Below the pieces are notes generated by a model that saw only the letters and a list, made by a program, of their open reading frames with translations, made no database searches and was not told where the DNA came from. Positions 22,240 through 32,574 of a DNA stretch of 64,000 bases are shown here, one piece after another. Made by a program: the position numbers and the translations under genes. The DNA lies in assembly GCA_012934845.2 (NCBI GenBank), contig WNNJ02001415.1:248001-312000 (forward strand), read 5' to 3'. The DNA comes from Pomphorhynchus laevis. Its lineage: Eukaryota; Acanthocephala; Palaeacanthocephala; Echinorhynchida; Pomphorhynchidae. Within the stretch, counting starts at the first letter, position 1. Every line of letters begins with the position of its first letter.

Positions 22240-24225
22240 TGCCAAACCGTATTCTTTCGATCTCTCACGGCCCCAGATCCAGGAAGATCTGAGCCCCCAA
22301 CCGATCTAGCACGCCGCCCTCCGACTAAACCCACCGGGGTCTTTCACCCCCTCCCCCGAAGAATCGAATCGGCGCGGACTATACTGGGTAAGCGATGAAC
22401 AAGGAGCTTAAGAAACCTTAGTCTTTGCACCGGGGAAGTCCTCTCGAAAAGAAGACTAATCCCGAGATAGCCCAAGTGCCCCATAGGCGCACCTGGGTTT
22501 TCCCTTTCAATGACAGATGTTAGGTTCGTTTCAGGGCCCAACTAGCTTTCTTCAGAATACGTTTGAGTCTATCCGGGCCAGCTTTCGCCGACCGGTTCAC
22601 CGTAACGGTGAACCCCAGGTATTTTACTCGACTTGTGAAGGTGGGAAGTGGTTCAGAGGCAAATAAGGAGGCTAGAGCAGAGAGTGCTAATCTCTAAAGT
22701 TTTTGATTTGTTGCAAGGGTACCATGAAAGATAACCACCTGCGATTTCGCGGAGTTTAGAATAAGATTGGATGGTGGAAGCTGGTTTTTAAATCATGAAA
22801 ATAAACGGCGGAATTTTGAATAGAAATGCCCTCGTGTCGTAGGGCACAATCATGAGTTTTTATTAGGAATAAAAACTTGTTTACTAATATTGATGCATGC
22901 TACATCGTATGCTGAGGCTAAAGGCATTGTGACGGCCACCTCTCTTCTCTGATCGGCTGTCAAAAGCTGACAGACCCGAGAATAAAGTGAAGCGACGTAT
23001 ATGGACGTGACCGAGAGTAGACCTCAGGAGTTAAGGATATCTGTAACAGATAGATCCCTATTCCTGAAGTTACACCAAGGCGGGATTGGTTGATGTGATT
23101 GAGTGGCTCCATAGTTGTGTAGGGTTAGTGACTCCTCAAAAACTTTTTCAAGACCCACATTGCCGATCCAACCCAATGCTCTATCCCTCCAACAAACGAA
23201 CTTCTCCCTCTTGAAACTGTTCCAGAAGGAAGACTGAGAAGGGTTAAGGCGAGCAATGCTCGTCCCATCCCTACCCAGCTAGAACCTATATCTATTGCTG
23301 CAGTATTCATTCGAGAGGCCTTGTCTGGCGGAAGCAGATAGATTAGGGAGGTTAATCAATTTCGCTAGGACCTTGAGTTTCGTCGGAGCGGGATTGTATA
23401 TATGACCTTTATAGGCAGTCGATAGAATCGCGGTAGCTTGCGAACATAGGTAGGTATTAAATTCGGTAAGACCCCATTACCAATTCTGGGAAAGAGTTGG
23501 ATAGCCGCTTAAAGAAGGCCACTCTGATTGGATCAAAGTGAAACCTCCTTCGAAGCAACGTATCCTCCTCAATCCTTCAACGAATTAGGTCATGAGAGGT
23601 GGATAATTGCTGGTGTGACTGCTCCGTGCAGAGGGGTTAAAACAACCACCTCGAGTGAAGCAGTAAAATGTCGAGGATAGAATTTTTTGATGTACAATGA
23701 AAGGTAGGAGACGATGGTTTGTGAATAAGATAACTGTTTCTTGCTCTGCGAAGTTCTGCGTTGATCTAACGACCAGTTATGTCGTTGAAGTCCCCAAGTA
23801 TCATGTAATAGCCGCTGTCAATAATCCTATCCAGGAGGCCATGGTTCTTGTGAATATCCCCTGGACGGATGTAGGCATTGGCTAGACTGAAGCGTTTACC
23901 GTTCTTACAGAGTGAAACTACTAAACAAGACATGGCTGGACATGAATAGTTTAAAAGGAGGGAGGATCTTAAGGAGCATTTAACTAAGGTCAAGAGTTCT
24001 TAAGATGAAGAGGAGTGAGGTGAGGTTATGTACGGAGTATAGTGAGAACAAATGTGCTTTGGAATAAATCGAGTAATGTCCTGGGGAAGACGGATAGACC
24101 GCGTCTCCTGAAAGTACCTGCAAGGTACCTTGCAGGTACATTCCAAGTACCTGCCCTGGGACACCCAATGGTGTTCTCGTAAATAAATCACTATGTTTTC
24201 CTCATGAGGAGGCATTAACACAAGG
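22240..24225 (-). mobile_element. LINE family A, copy 7 (ORF2, internally deleted)
   Basis: Minus-strand order: endonuclease start ~24,220-23,700 (QETRSIRLPQDITRFIPKHI, SLANAYIRPGDIHKN, MILGDFNDITGR), RT linker 23,560-22,900, then the C-terminal region 22,810-22,344 (GHLGYLGISLLFERTSPVQR, HRLPSIVRADSILRG). The RT palm with YADD, present in copy 3, is missing between about 22,900 and 22,800. The GGTTCACCGTTACGG hairpin found in other copies is at ~22,597-22,617. Confidence 0.85.
24114..24139. repeat. 26-bp perfect palindrome
   Basis: A spacer-free palindrome centred on GGTACC (arms GTACCTGCAAGGT and its complement) sits in the endonuclease region of LINE family A copy 7. A third GTACCTGC lies just after it. 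The other family A copies lack it, so it arose locally. Confidence 0.9.
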
Positions 24226-24237
24226 TAGCATCCTATA

Positions 24238-24385
24238 TATTATTTAATATTATTTAATATTAGTTACTTTTTTAATATTAAGCTATTTTTGACATCTTAG
24301 TGTTTATTAAATTTGTAATCTGTCCACTTGTTGTTTTTAATTTGAGATTCCTATTAATTAAACTATTGTTTTTGTTTAAATTATA
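24238..24385 (-). repeat. Inverted copy of 9,510-9,660
   Basis: Reverse complement of the block near 9.5 kb, from AATATTATTTAATATTAGTTAC to TTAATTAAACTATTG. It lies between LINE copy 7 and the coiled-coil gene. Function unknown. Confidence 0.85.
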
Positions 24386-24504
24386 TTTATTTTTATGCAA
24401 TAAATGATTAATACGAAATGACAACACTTTATTACAAAACAATATGGCATAGTAGATCAAATAGAGATCTCAAATAACCGCATTTCTACTATAGCATATC
24501 TGTA

Positions 24505-25008
24505 TTACTTACACATTGACTCCCTGTTATTGCACACTTTGCCGTCTGCATAAAATTGAACGTCATCTAGATATTCTTCTGCTAAGCCTTTGTATCGGAT
24601 TCGCCAATTCGAGACTACGTCTTCCATATATCGAATGTATTCAATTTGTGTATACCACTCTTGCCTAAAATGTTCATTTATCTGTTGTAATTCAAATTGA
24701 GCATTACGAATCAATTCACATTCACGTTTTAATCTACATATTTCGTCGTTTACAGCATACAATTTGTTTAAATTTTCCGCATTCTTGTCGTGGTTGTAGC
24801 TTAATTTGGTGTTTAATAGTCTCTCCCGAGTTTGTTTTTGGGCCAAATCTTTTTGTTGTTGAGTTTGCTGGGATTTTGCTACTTTGTCTTCGTCGAAGCT
24901 TTTAACTTTTAATGCACGTGGATAGAAGTATAGTAGAAAATTATATTTTAAAAGTTTTGTAAAAATATCCTTACACAATTCCATAAAATGTGCTAGCAAA
25001 TATATCAT
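24505..25008 (-). CDS. Small coiled-coil protein, probable 69-nt intron
   Basis: Open on the minus strand from ATG at 25,008 to TAA at 24,505. A donor (GTAAGG, from 24,974) and an acceptor (TTAAAAG, ending 24,906) define a 69-nt AT-rich intron. Splicing gives 144 residues starting MIYLLAHFMELFKSFDED; reading through gives 167. The rest is charged and helical (QQTQQQKDLAQKQTRERLL, then LNKLYAVNDEICRLKRE, then FRQEWYTQIEYIRYMEDVV), consistent with a coiled coil of ~90 residues. There are no membrane segments or catalytic motifs. Codon use and charge differ from AT-driven frames, so I think it is a real host gene. The family is not recognised, and upstream exons are possible. Confidence 0.55.
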   Translation of the reverse strand: MIYLLAHFMELCKDIFTKLLKYNFLLYFYPRALKVKSFDEDKVAKSQQTQQQKDLAQKQTRERLLNTKLSYNHDKNAENLNKLYAVNDEICRLKRECELIRNAQFELQQINEHFRQEWYTQIEYIRYMEDVVSNWRIRYKGLAEEYLDDVQFYADGKVCNNRESMCK

Positions 25009-25029
25009 GACTTTAAAATTTAGCACAAA

Positions 25030-25560
25030 AGGTTGTGCGACAATTCACAATACTTCGCCTTGGAACATTTGTTAATTTGCTAAATATGGTGTTGCTATAG
25101 AAACGATATGGGTCAGCAATTATTGCTATTATCTTATAACCAGACAGGGGTGTTGCACTCCTTGTTGGTGTTCATAAAGGAAAAATGAATGATGTATGCA
25201 TGAAAATTTTATGGTAGAGCTATGTTTTCTATACTCAACACGTTTGTTTTTCCTAGTTGACTCATATTTCTTAATTTGAACTTTTTCAAACTTTTATACA
25301 CATGGTAATTAATATAAATAGAGATATAGAATTCTCTATTTATTGTTTGATGTTAGCTTTGTTATGCATGTTTGAAGTTGCTTTTATCTTTAGCAAACAT
25401 CGGAATTATTGTTTATTAAATACCTGAGCAATAAAAACGATATTGTGTATCTAACTTATTTCTTATATCCTATGATCATTTATAAATATTAGAAACATAC
25501 ACATGGCGTATATAGAGACAGTTGGATCAAAACTATAAATAATACACGACATCCAAATCC
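25030..25560. other. Spacer
   Basis: 5' flank of the coiled-coil gene. I see no ORF, repeat or recognisable element. Confidence 0.5.
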
Positions 25561-26060
25561 TGTCGATCCCCCGTCCTGTCAGCTTTGCCCAAAATGCAGC
25601 TAGGATTGCCCCGTTGGATGACAACGCTCAATCTCGGCAACAAGAATCTATAGCCCGTCGCTCTTCTGTCACTGCTGTTATTTGTATACCCAATTCATGT
25701 ATCAAGTAGCGTGCATCTATACCCAACGCACCAAAAGTTTCCACAGCAACAGCACAAAATGGTAGATTGGCGTCAAGTCGGCGTATTTGCTACGCTTCTT
25801 GGCCTCTACTCCATTGGCTACCGCTCTAAAAGCGGTGACAGCTGTATTAAGATTGCTAGGTGACAAGGTATTCGGATAGGTGAAATTTCATGCAAAACAT
25901 CTGTCATTTGACAATGGGATCAGAGACAATCAATCCGGCTTCTTGCCGTCGTGTTGTGCTAGTGACTTTGGTTCCAGACGATATGGAATTTCTGTTGACA
26001 CCAGTTCGCGTTTGATGAGGTCATTGATTGCGCTATGGCATGACAGTCTGACTATTCTAT
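25560..26060 (-). pseudogene. Retroelement C-terminal fragment
   Basis: Minus-strand frames read HSAINDLIKRELVSTEIP and QHDGKKPDGLSLIP, then AVTAFRAVANGVEAKKRSKY and ADLTPIYHF. The order (DGKRPDG...; ...A-KK-KY-L...F-VAVET) fits the C-terminal half of an RT polyprotein common in invertebrate genomes. It lacks the RT and has several frame changes. It is likely the same family as 180-400. Confidence 0.5.
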
Positions 26061-26159
26061 ACGAAACGTGTTTCGTTAAAATACTAATCTATATCAGTAA
26101 CCGGTATGTAATAGAAACTATCCTATTTCGCTTTTTTATGAATAATTAAATAATATCTG

Positions 26160-26460
26160 TAGTATTATCATTATATCTTTAATATTTAAACGTATAAATC
26201 ATTTAAAAATCGTGCGGGGTTATCTGTGGTCGATATTTTACCGTTTATTGTTAATTTATAACATTTAATGCGTTTTGATATTTACTTTCGAATTAATATA
26301 ATTTTCATTTGTAATAGATGCATTAGTCTGTTAAATTTGGTATATAGTAAATAGTAAATAGAAAAATAGTGAATAGTAAAAAATTGGTAAAAAGTATATA
26401 GTAAATGGTAATATATAAATATTAAATAAATATTATATTAAATATAAATATATAAATATC
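26160..26460 (+). repeat. AT-rich region with AGTAAATA short repeats
   Basis: Around 26,340-26,410 the sequence is a run of imperfect 7-9-bp units (ATAGTAAAT, AATAGTGA, GTAAATGGT). It borders the Naiad tail that follows. No gene. Confidence 0.6.
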
Positions 26461-26960
26461 AACAATATTTTTAAAAATAAGTTTAAACTTTCCAGCAAAA
26501 ATTTTTTATGGATGAATAATAAATAATATACTTTGTATTAGAATAAGATTATTATTTTAATACCACTAGACTTTACAGATCGTGAGTTACAAAGCATCAA
26601 GTTTGTTACAAAGCATCAAGATAATCAAATTTCATCAGTGGAAATACGTAATTAGCATGTATTTGACCCCGCTATTATATGTGTCGAGGAATTTACGCTG
26701 AAACCTGCATTATATAGCAGTAGCTCCTCGTGACCTCTATTCCTTATTCTGATACATCGTCTATTATTTATTAGGCAATTCAAAAATTAACTTTTATTTT
26801 AAACTTCAATTTTAAATTTTAACTTGATATGATACTATTTATATTGAATTATAATTTAATATAATATAATCTTATATAAGATTATATTATAATCTAATAT
26901 TTATTATTTAATTATTTATTATTTGATTTTTTTATATAAACTTATTCCAATTGCATATTT
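26461..26960 (+). mobile_element. Naiad-type PLE 3' tail
   Basis: This starts with the last ORF codons (FKLSSKNFLWMNNK, stop near 26,523), homologous to KFKLLSGKFLWMDNK of the 43-kb element. The same 3' flank and terminal-repeat sequence follow (ATTAGCATGTATTTG, GAAACCTGCATTAT, CTCCTCGTGACCTC). It is on the opposite strand and diverged, so it is an older, 5'-truncated relative. Confidence 0.8.
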
Positions 26961-27660
26961 TTATCTACAAATGTTCATCTAATATTTCCTAAACTTAGCA
27001 ATTTTTTAAATATATTATCGGTAATATGATTGGTATTGAGCACATTAGCATATGCATTATATGTCAGGAGTAAATATCAAAATTATAATAGAAAATAAAA
27101 AGAATGCACAACATCACAGGATGCGATTTAAAAATCTTTCATTAATATAGTTGACGTGCTGGTCGAGTAATAATATCAGTGCTATCATTAAAATATAAAC
27201 TTTAGTATTACTTTGGTTATATATTACTATTTTTGATGATTCATCAGCAAATTGTTAATTTAATTTAAACAACGATGAATTATTGATGACAACAGTGGGT
27301 TTAACTTTTTTGGATGCTACAATGAGCTCTTGAGCTTGTAGAATATTGCTGAACGTAAAAACGATATTAAAGATTTCAATTTGATAATTCAATAGACGAA
27401 AAGCACAGATAAAATAATTTAACTCGCATAGTATGCTCCTGACATTAGCTCTGCATACTTTCCACAATCCTCTACACTTTTATCTGATAAATTTTCTTGC
27501 CAATACATATTATACTACATAGGTTTATTTACAGGTAAGGTCATTTGACAAACAAGAGCCTTTTGCATAATCTAACAAGAATAAATAACAATAAAAACAA
27601 CCCGGAGATAAACTCAATATAAGTTTGCCGTCTTCCTTACACGCAATCAACGATTGCATC
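26960..27660. other. AT-rich spacer with a possible small ORF
   Basis: On the minus strand an ATG at 27,508 opens MYWQENLSDKSVEDCGKYAE... for 28 codons. Downstream, a different frame reads LQAQELIVASKKVKPTVVIN before a stop at 27,255. Both have coding-like composition and could be two exons, but no splice pair keeps them in phase with certainty. No other feature is seen. Confidence 0.25.
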
Positions 27661-27674
27661 GAATTGAATGAAAT

Positions 27675-28082
27675 ACACATTCATAATACTAATTCGGGAC
27701 TGGTGATCCTGTTATGGATGCTTATTTATCTATAGAATAATTGTTAGGCCACAAGGTGACTTTCGCATTGAAAACCAGCTACAGAATCCTTCCTTCATTA
27801 CATCTAATTTCATACACCCTGACTACTAACGGCACCATTGCCACATCCGTTTTCTTCTCGCCCGCTTTCTCCCAATTATTGGTAGTACCGGAATCATGAG
27901 AAGGCTGACTACCAACTCTTCTCCTTTCCGTAATTAGGCTCATCCGAGATTCGAGCTGTCGCTCTTCGTATTTGGATTACGCTCTTGACTATTAGGATAC
28001 GAATCCAAGATTATCAGATTTTACAAAGCATATGAAACCTTCCATCATGATTACCACAAACTACATTGTCCGAGATTCTCGG
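27675..28082 (+). repeat. Repeat 'AB', second copy (order B then A)
   Basis: Homologous to 14,948-15,370, but block B (27,690-27,845) precedes block A (27,869-28,082). Block A ends exactly where PLE coding sequence starts. The permuted order is what a tandem or circular parent would give. Confidence 0.8.
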
Positions 28083-28513
28083 TCACAGGTAAACGCCATT
28101 GGTCAAAAATTGGGGAAGACTTTTCTTGCCATCGGTCCATATTAAGAACACATCATCAATGTATCGTAACCATGTATGCGGTTTTACCGGAGATGTTCTA
28201 ATCTTATTTGCCTCGAACATTCCCATGTACAAAAGTGCACACGTAGGCGCTAAGAGCGTACCCATAGCTGTACCATGAGACTGTATGTACATTTTATCGT
28301 TGAATCCCAGTACATTTTTGCGTAAAACCAAATCTGTACCCTTTCCGAGCAAATCCGCTTCTGAATTTGATAGTCCCTGAGTAGCTTCCCTTATCGCCTT
28401 TAGTCATTCTTCCTGAAGGATATTAGTATAGAGAGCCTCCACGTCCAATGTACATATAATGTCATTATCAGGGATCGTTGTTTTAATGCTCTCGAAACGC
28501 CTTAAAAAGGCAT

Positions 28514-28563
28514 TAGTACTTTCTAAGTACTGATGCTAAGTACTAATGCTTTCATCAGTACTT
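28514..28563. repeat. Cluster of AGTACT palindromes at an insertion junction
   Basis: Four AGTACT hexamers occur within 50 bp, with TAATGC/GATGC spacers, exactly where PLE sequence gives way to LINE copy 2. Short imperfect duplications of this kind can be left by target-primed insertion and repair. Confidence 0.6.
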
Positions 28564-30044
28564 TTGTGTGTGCAGAAGGAGTTTGAAGAGAAAATGTGCA
28601 CAAGTGAAAACGCTTATTTCGTGTCGGAGCATCAAAGCTCCTATGGAAATGTGCCTGTAATCAACGATTCCGCTGGAATTACAAATGGTAAAGGTAAAGT
28701 ACCTTCTCCTACATCTTTCCCTTCGGACTTGCAGGTTAGTCAATTTAATAAGAACTATGTTACTGACTCGGGGGAGCTCCCCCCAATACCGAAACTAAAA
28801 AATTTAGCAATCATTAATTCAGTTATGCCAATTGAAAAGCATAAGCTTTTCAATGTTTTTTACGTAGCTTCGTCCAGAACTACTCTGGAAGAGTAGTATT
28901 CAATTCGGTCCGATCATTCGTTAATCAACTAAAAGTCTCATTTTCGTCACATGAACTAATGGATGCTTATGAGTCATTTTTAAATAATAATCTGTCCCAT
29001 CTGGGATCTCTAACGCTAAAGCCCCTACAGGCAACTGTTAAGATTTCTAATTACCCTCCTTATTTGGAGGAGGAAGATCTGGTTCTCTTACGGGACACGT
29101 TCAAGTTGAGTTCTGTCCGCGGATTGAAATCTAAAACAGGGGAATCCTTACCTGTTGCGTTCTGCGGTACGGACTTAAACAACGCTGATATTTTGTCACG
29201 GAATGCAGTCAACCCCTTTATGGGGTATAATCTCAGATTCAATTTGGTTGATCAAGATTGCTTCACATTTCCTCATTGTAACTCCTGCCACTGCTGGGGG
29301 CACTGGGCCTCCTCCTGTACGCGGGAGAAATCGTGCGGAGTATGCGGCAAATCTTCCTGTATCGCTTTGTCAAAGGGGGAGAGGTGCGTAGCTCCCCCAG
29401 TTTGTACTAATTGTGGTGGGGACCAACCCGCGTGGTCACGTCGTTGTAGTATTTTCAGAGAATATAGAATGAAATATGCAGTCCCGACTCCCCCCCCCAA
29501 CTGGAAGAAGTTTTGCTGCTGTTGCCGCGCAGCCATCGGAAAGAATGTCCAACATTGATATTTTGCACTTGCTGGACAACAACAGGAAGAATACATTCTC
29601 TCAAATCCTCGTCTCGCGTTTACCCAGCATAGTCCGTACCGACTGGACTCTTCGGGGGTGAAAGACCCCGGGTGGTTCAGTCGCAATGCGGCGTGTTGGA
29701 TTGGTTGTGTGCTCAGATCCCCATGGATTTGAGGCTATAATTCTGAAGAAAACGGCTTTCTCAAGCTCCTCGTCTCGCGTTTACCCAGCATAGTCCGCAC
29801 CGACTGGACTCTTCGGGGGGGGTGAAAGACCCCGGGTGGTTCAGTCGCAAGGCGGCGTGTTGGATTGGTTGGGGGCTCAGATCCCCATGGATTTGAGGCT
29901 ATAATTCTGAAGAAAACGGGCTTGCATTTGAAGAGTGTCAATTATCTATGAAGAAGATTTAGACTGTAACTGTATCATTGTATTTATTCTATTTATTTAT
30001 CCTGCATGTTATTTATTATTAATAAAATCTATTATTATCAATGG
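28546..30044 (+). mobile_element. LINE family A, copy 2 (ORF1 joined to 3' end)
   Basis: ORF1 begins with ATG near 28,594 (MCTSENAYFVSEHQSSYGN) and continues in a second frame at 28,959-29,558 with three zinc knuckles (CNSCHCWGHWASSC, CGVCGKSSC, CTNCGGDQPAWSRRC). ORF1 then joins the last ~18 codons of ORF2 (SRLPSIVRTDWTLRG) and the 3' UTR; the endonuclease and RT are absent. The ~150-bp 3' end is present twice in tandem (29,605-29,752 and 29,757-29,915). The TTATTATTAATAAAATC tail ends inside the PLE. Confidence 0.85.
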
Positions 30045-31260
30045 CTTCAGCTTTCTTGAATGAATCTGGATAGGCATTCTGTTGTAGTTCCTATGCAGCT
30101 TACAATAGGTCTTCCAGGACAGGGAATTCGATCTTTATGTATCTTAGGTAACATATAGAAGCTCACGGCTTTCGATGAACTTTGCTGTATGTACATTGCA
30201 TCTTTTTCCGATAGTACTCGCTTTTGTACAAATTTCGTTGTTAATGAAATAATTTATTCTTCTGCGTTGGCGATATCCAGTTTCGATGCTAGACTATATG
30301 TAACTGATTTGAGATGGCGCTCTCCTTCTACGATGTATGCAGTTTAAGACCACACAGCAATCTTACCTCACTTATCAGCCGACTTGATTACTATGTTATC
30401 TCGATTATGAAGTCTTTTTATTGCAGCTGTCAAGTCTTTCGATATATTCGGTTGGTAATTATGATATATCTTAATCGAAGAGTAGATTTCGAAAGCTTTC
30501 TGGCCTATGACGTTGATAGCTTGTGATTTTTAATTGTCGTCATGTACCGTTTCGAAACATCGAATGCATATTTGTCGAATATTCTGCTTAAGATCAAGTC
30601 TTCCGATTTCTAGAGGGCAGCGATTGTAATTTAATTCTAATGATAGTACAGCTTTCTCTGTTTAAATGTCAACGTCGGATAGGTTCGCAACAAATTCGTC
30701 ATTTACTGAATCAAGTGTATTGTGGTTCGTCACACTTGTGCGCTTACGGCGAAAACGACGGTTAGGGTGATGCTGAATAATCGATAGTTCAGTTGTTGGA
30801 ACAAATCTCTTTGTTAAACGTGACAATTTGTTGCATTTTATTTTTATGAGATTTTGATAAAATTTGATATCACGGTTCGGCGGTACGTTGTTGTATATTC
30901 AGCCATAATGATTTCTGAGAGCTCTGGTCAATTCGATGCTTGCAATCCTGAGAATTTTGTTCCACTTTGAACGCAGCTGTTGAAGGAAAATCGGATCAAC
31001 ATGAAAACTGTTAACACACAAATCTTTCTGAAGACGAAGTCCTTTAGGTATAACGTTGTTTTGAAGGAACGCTATTAGGAATTGTACATGTGCTTCCGCA
31101 GATGTTTGCAATTGCAGGATTGGTCTCATCGGCAAGGTCCACTTGAAACACGATCACATAATGAAAATATAGATTGAAGCTGCCGGTCAGGATTCGTCAT
31201 GGATTCGATCATATATTTGAAACTCCGAAAGAAACTGACAAAGATAACCAAATTATTTGT

Positions 31261-31297
31261 GACAACGTTTCAACCCTCTAGGGGTCTGCATCAGGTC
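31261..31297 (-). ncRNA. Hammerhead-like ribozyme motif in PLE leader
   Basis: On the minus strand CTGATGCAG is followed by ACCC-CTAGA-GGGT (stem II) and then TGAAACG. The hammerhead core needs CUGANGA, stem II, GAAA; here one core position differs (GCAG instead of GAAG or GAG). Hammerheads are known in Penelope-like elements, and the motif lies just upstream of the PLE ORF, as expected. The mismatch suggests it is decayed. Confidence 0.45.
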
Positions 31298-31381
31298 AAA
31301 TAGATTTACAATCACAAAGTCTAGAATCACAGTGGACCGTCATTAAGATGTGCAATAAACATTTCTAAGTCATGATCTGAC

Positions 31382-31860
31382 TCATTCCATATCATCAATG
31401 TAACACCACCAGTATAACGGTCGTTTACTTGCAGATTCTAGCTTATCTTGCTCGAAATAATCTATGCATATAATGTCGTACACCGGTGCTATGGGTGTAC
31501 CCATTGCCGTCCCATGGATCTGCTTGAAGTCTCTATATCCGAATTGAAAAACGTTATTTTCAAGAATTATTTTCACAGATTCTGATATAAACTGTCTTTG
31601 TTTATTTGATAAATTACTGTCTTTCAATTTCTGATCAATGCAATACACCACCCCGTCTTTATGTGAAATATTAGTATATAGAGATGATACATCTAATGTG
31701 ATTAATCCAGCATTTGTCAATACTAAATGTTTTATGGCATTAAAACGTTTAAGAAAATCTTGTGTATTTGAGATATGCGATGGTACATTTCGTAAAATAG
31801 TTTATTATTGTTTCTGAATGTAAGTAAATAGTAATTTTGTAGGGCATTTTAGGTTATCAA
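31382..31860 (-). mobile_element. Canonical PLE RT fragment
   Basis: The minus strand reads LITLDVSSLYTNISHKDGVV (motif A), QRQFISESVKIILENNVF, GYRDFKQIHGTAMGTPIAP (motif B), and CYIDD (catalytic motif C). Motif C ends the piece at ~31,382, where the leader of the next PLE begins. Upstream, SHISNTQDFLKRFNAIKHL is in the same frame. It is a second PLE family, distinct from the one at 28,083-31,300; copies are also at 12.2 and 15.6 kb. Confidence 0.85.
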
Positions 31861-31989
31861 CAATTGATCGGCATCTACATTGTATATCGATTTTGTTGAT
31901 TTAAGGAAACATAAAATTGTCAAAATTGAGATTCATCACAAAATAATGAATTCATTTATGATATATACATATATTATGTATATAATATA

Positions 31990-32500
31990 TGCGTCAACAA
32001 AATCAATTATATGCGTCCGCGTTCATGCGTCAACCTGTTTCGTAGTCCTCTGCATGATTTCCCCCACATACTGTACCTTACATTGTTTGCAATTTGCTAC
32101 ATAGATTGATTTTTAATTTTTTAGTCACTAGCTGTTTTTATTTAATATTTTAAATTTGTAACTGCACTCCTGATGCAATTTTGAGGCATTATGTGCACGC
32201 AACATTTACTTCGTGCTTTGTTGCATTTAAATGTACCATTAATCGTTTCGTTTACTTAAGTATTGCCGAGTAATCTATCATTTCGATACTGAAACAGATT
32301 CAGATATAAACTGTCTTTGTTTATTTGGCAAATTACTGTCTTTCAATTTCTGATCAATGCAATGATCTTTATGTGGAATATTAGTGAATTCTTTAATAAT
32401 AAGGAATTTCTTAAATAACTTTAATGATATGATACATCTAATGTGATTAATCGAGCATTTGTCGGTATTACATGTTTTTTGGCATTAAAACATTTATTGA
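31990..32500 (-). mobile_element. PLE remnant in right duplication arm
   Basis: Reverse-complement counterpart of 12,140-12,620: the GIY-YIG piece (CKQCKVQYVGE, ~32,040-32,100) and the RT piece (KDSNLPNKQRQFISES, ~32,295-32,350). The distal part of the GIY-YIG region present at 12,620-12,720 is absent here. Confidence 0.75.
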
Positions 32501-32574
32501 CAATTTCGAATACTATATTTTATTCAATCATTTAAAATTTCTTTAATTTATACTAATATTTGAAGAAGTTGATA

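Larger units (their letters stand above)
28083..31300 (-). mobile_element. Canonical-type PLE split by a LINE
   Basis: Minus-strand order: hammerhead-like motif 31,261-31,297; ORF N-terminal region 31,135-30,899 (AHVQFLIAFLQNNVIPKGLR, RSKWNKILRIASIELTRALR); RT start with FYMLPKIHKDRIPCPGRPIV near 30,110-30,165; then, after the inserted LINE, RT 28,530-28,083 (CTLDVEALYTN, SHGTAMGTLLAPTCA, LRYIDDVFLIW). Coding continues logically across the insertion. The element ends at 28,083, before any GIY-YIG domain. Internal stops are present. Confidence 0.8.

Noticed and set aside
28514-28563. AGTACT cluster as a CRISPR-like or regulatory array
   Set aside because: The units are six bases with irregular spacers at an insertion junction. 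No repeat-spacer structure exists.
29273-29686. 137-aa minus-strand ORF as a gene
   Set aside because: It is antisense to the zinc-knuckle ORF1 and 3' end of LINE copy 2; the sense frame has recognisable domains.
32560-32574. Extending the phosphatase start upstream
   Set aside because: The upstream in-frame codon is TTG; the ATG at 32,575 matches the family N-terminus and the left-arm copy.
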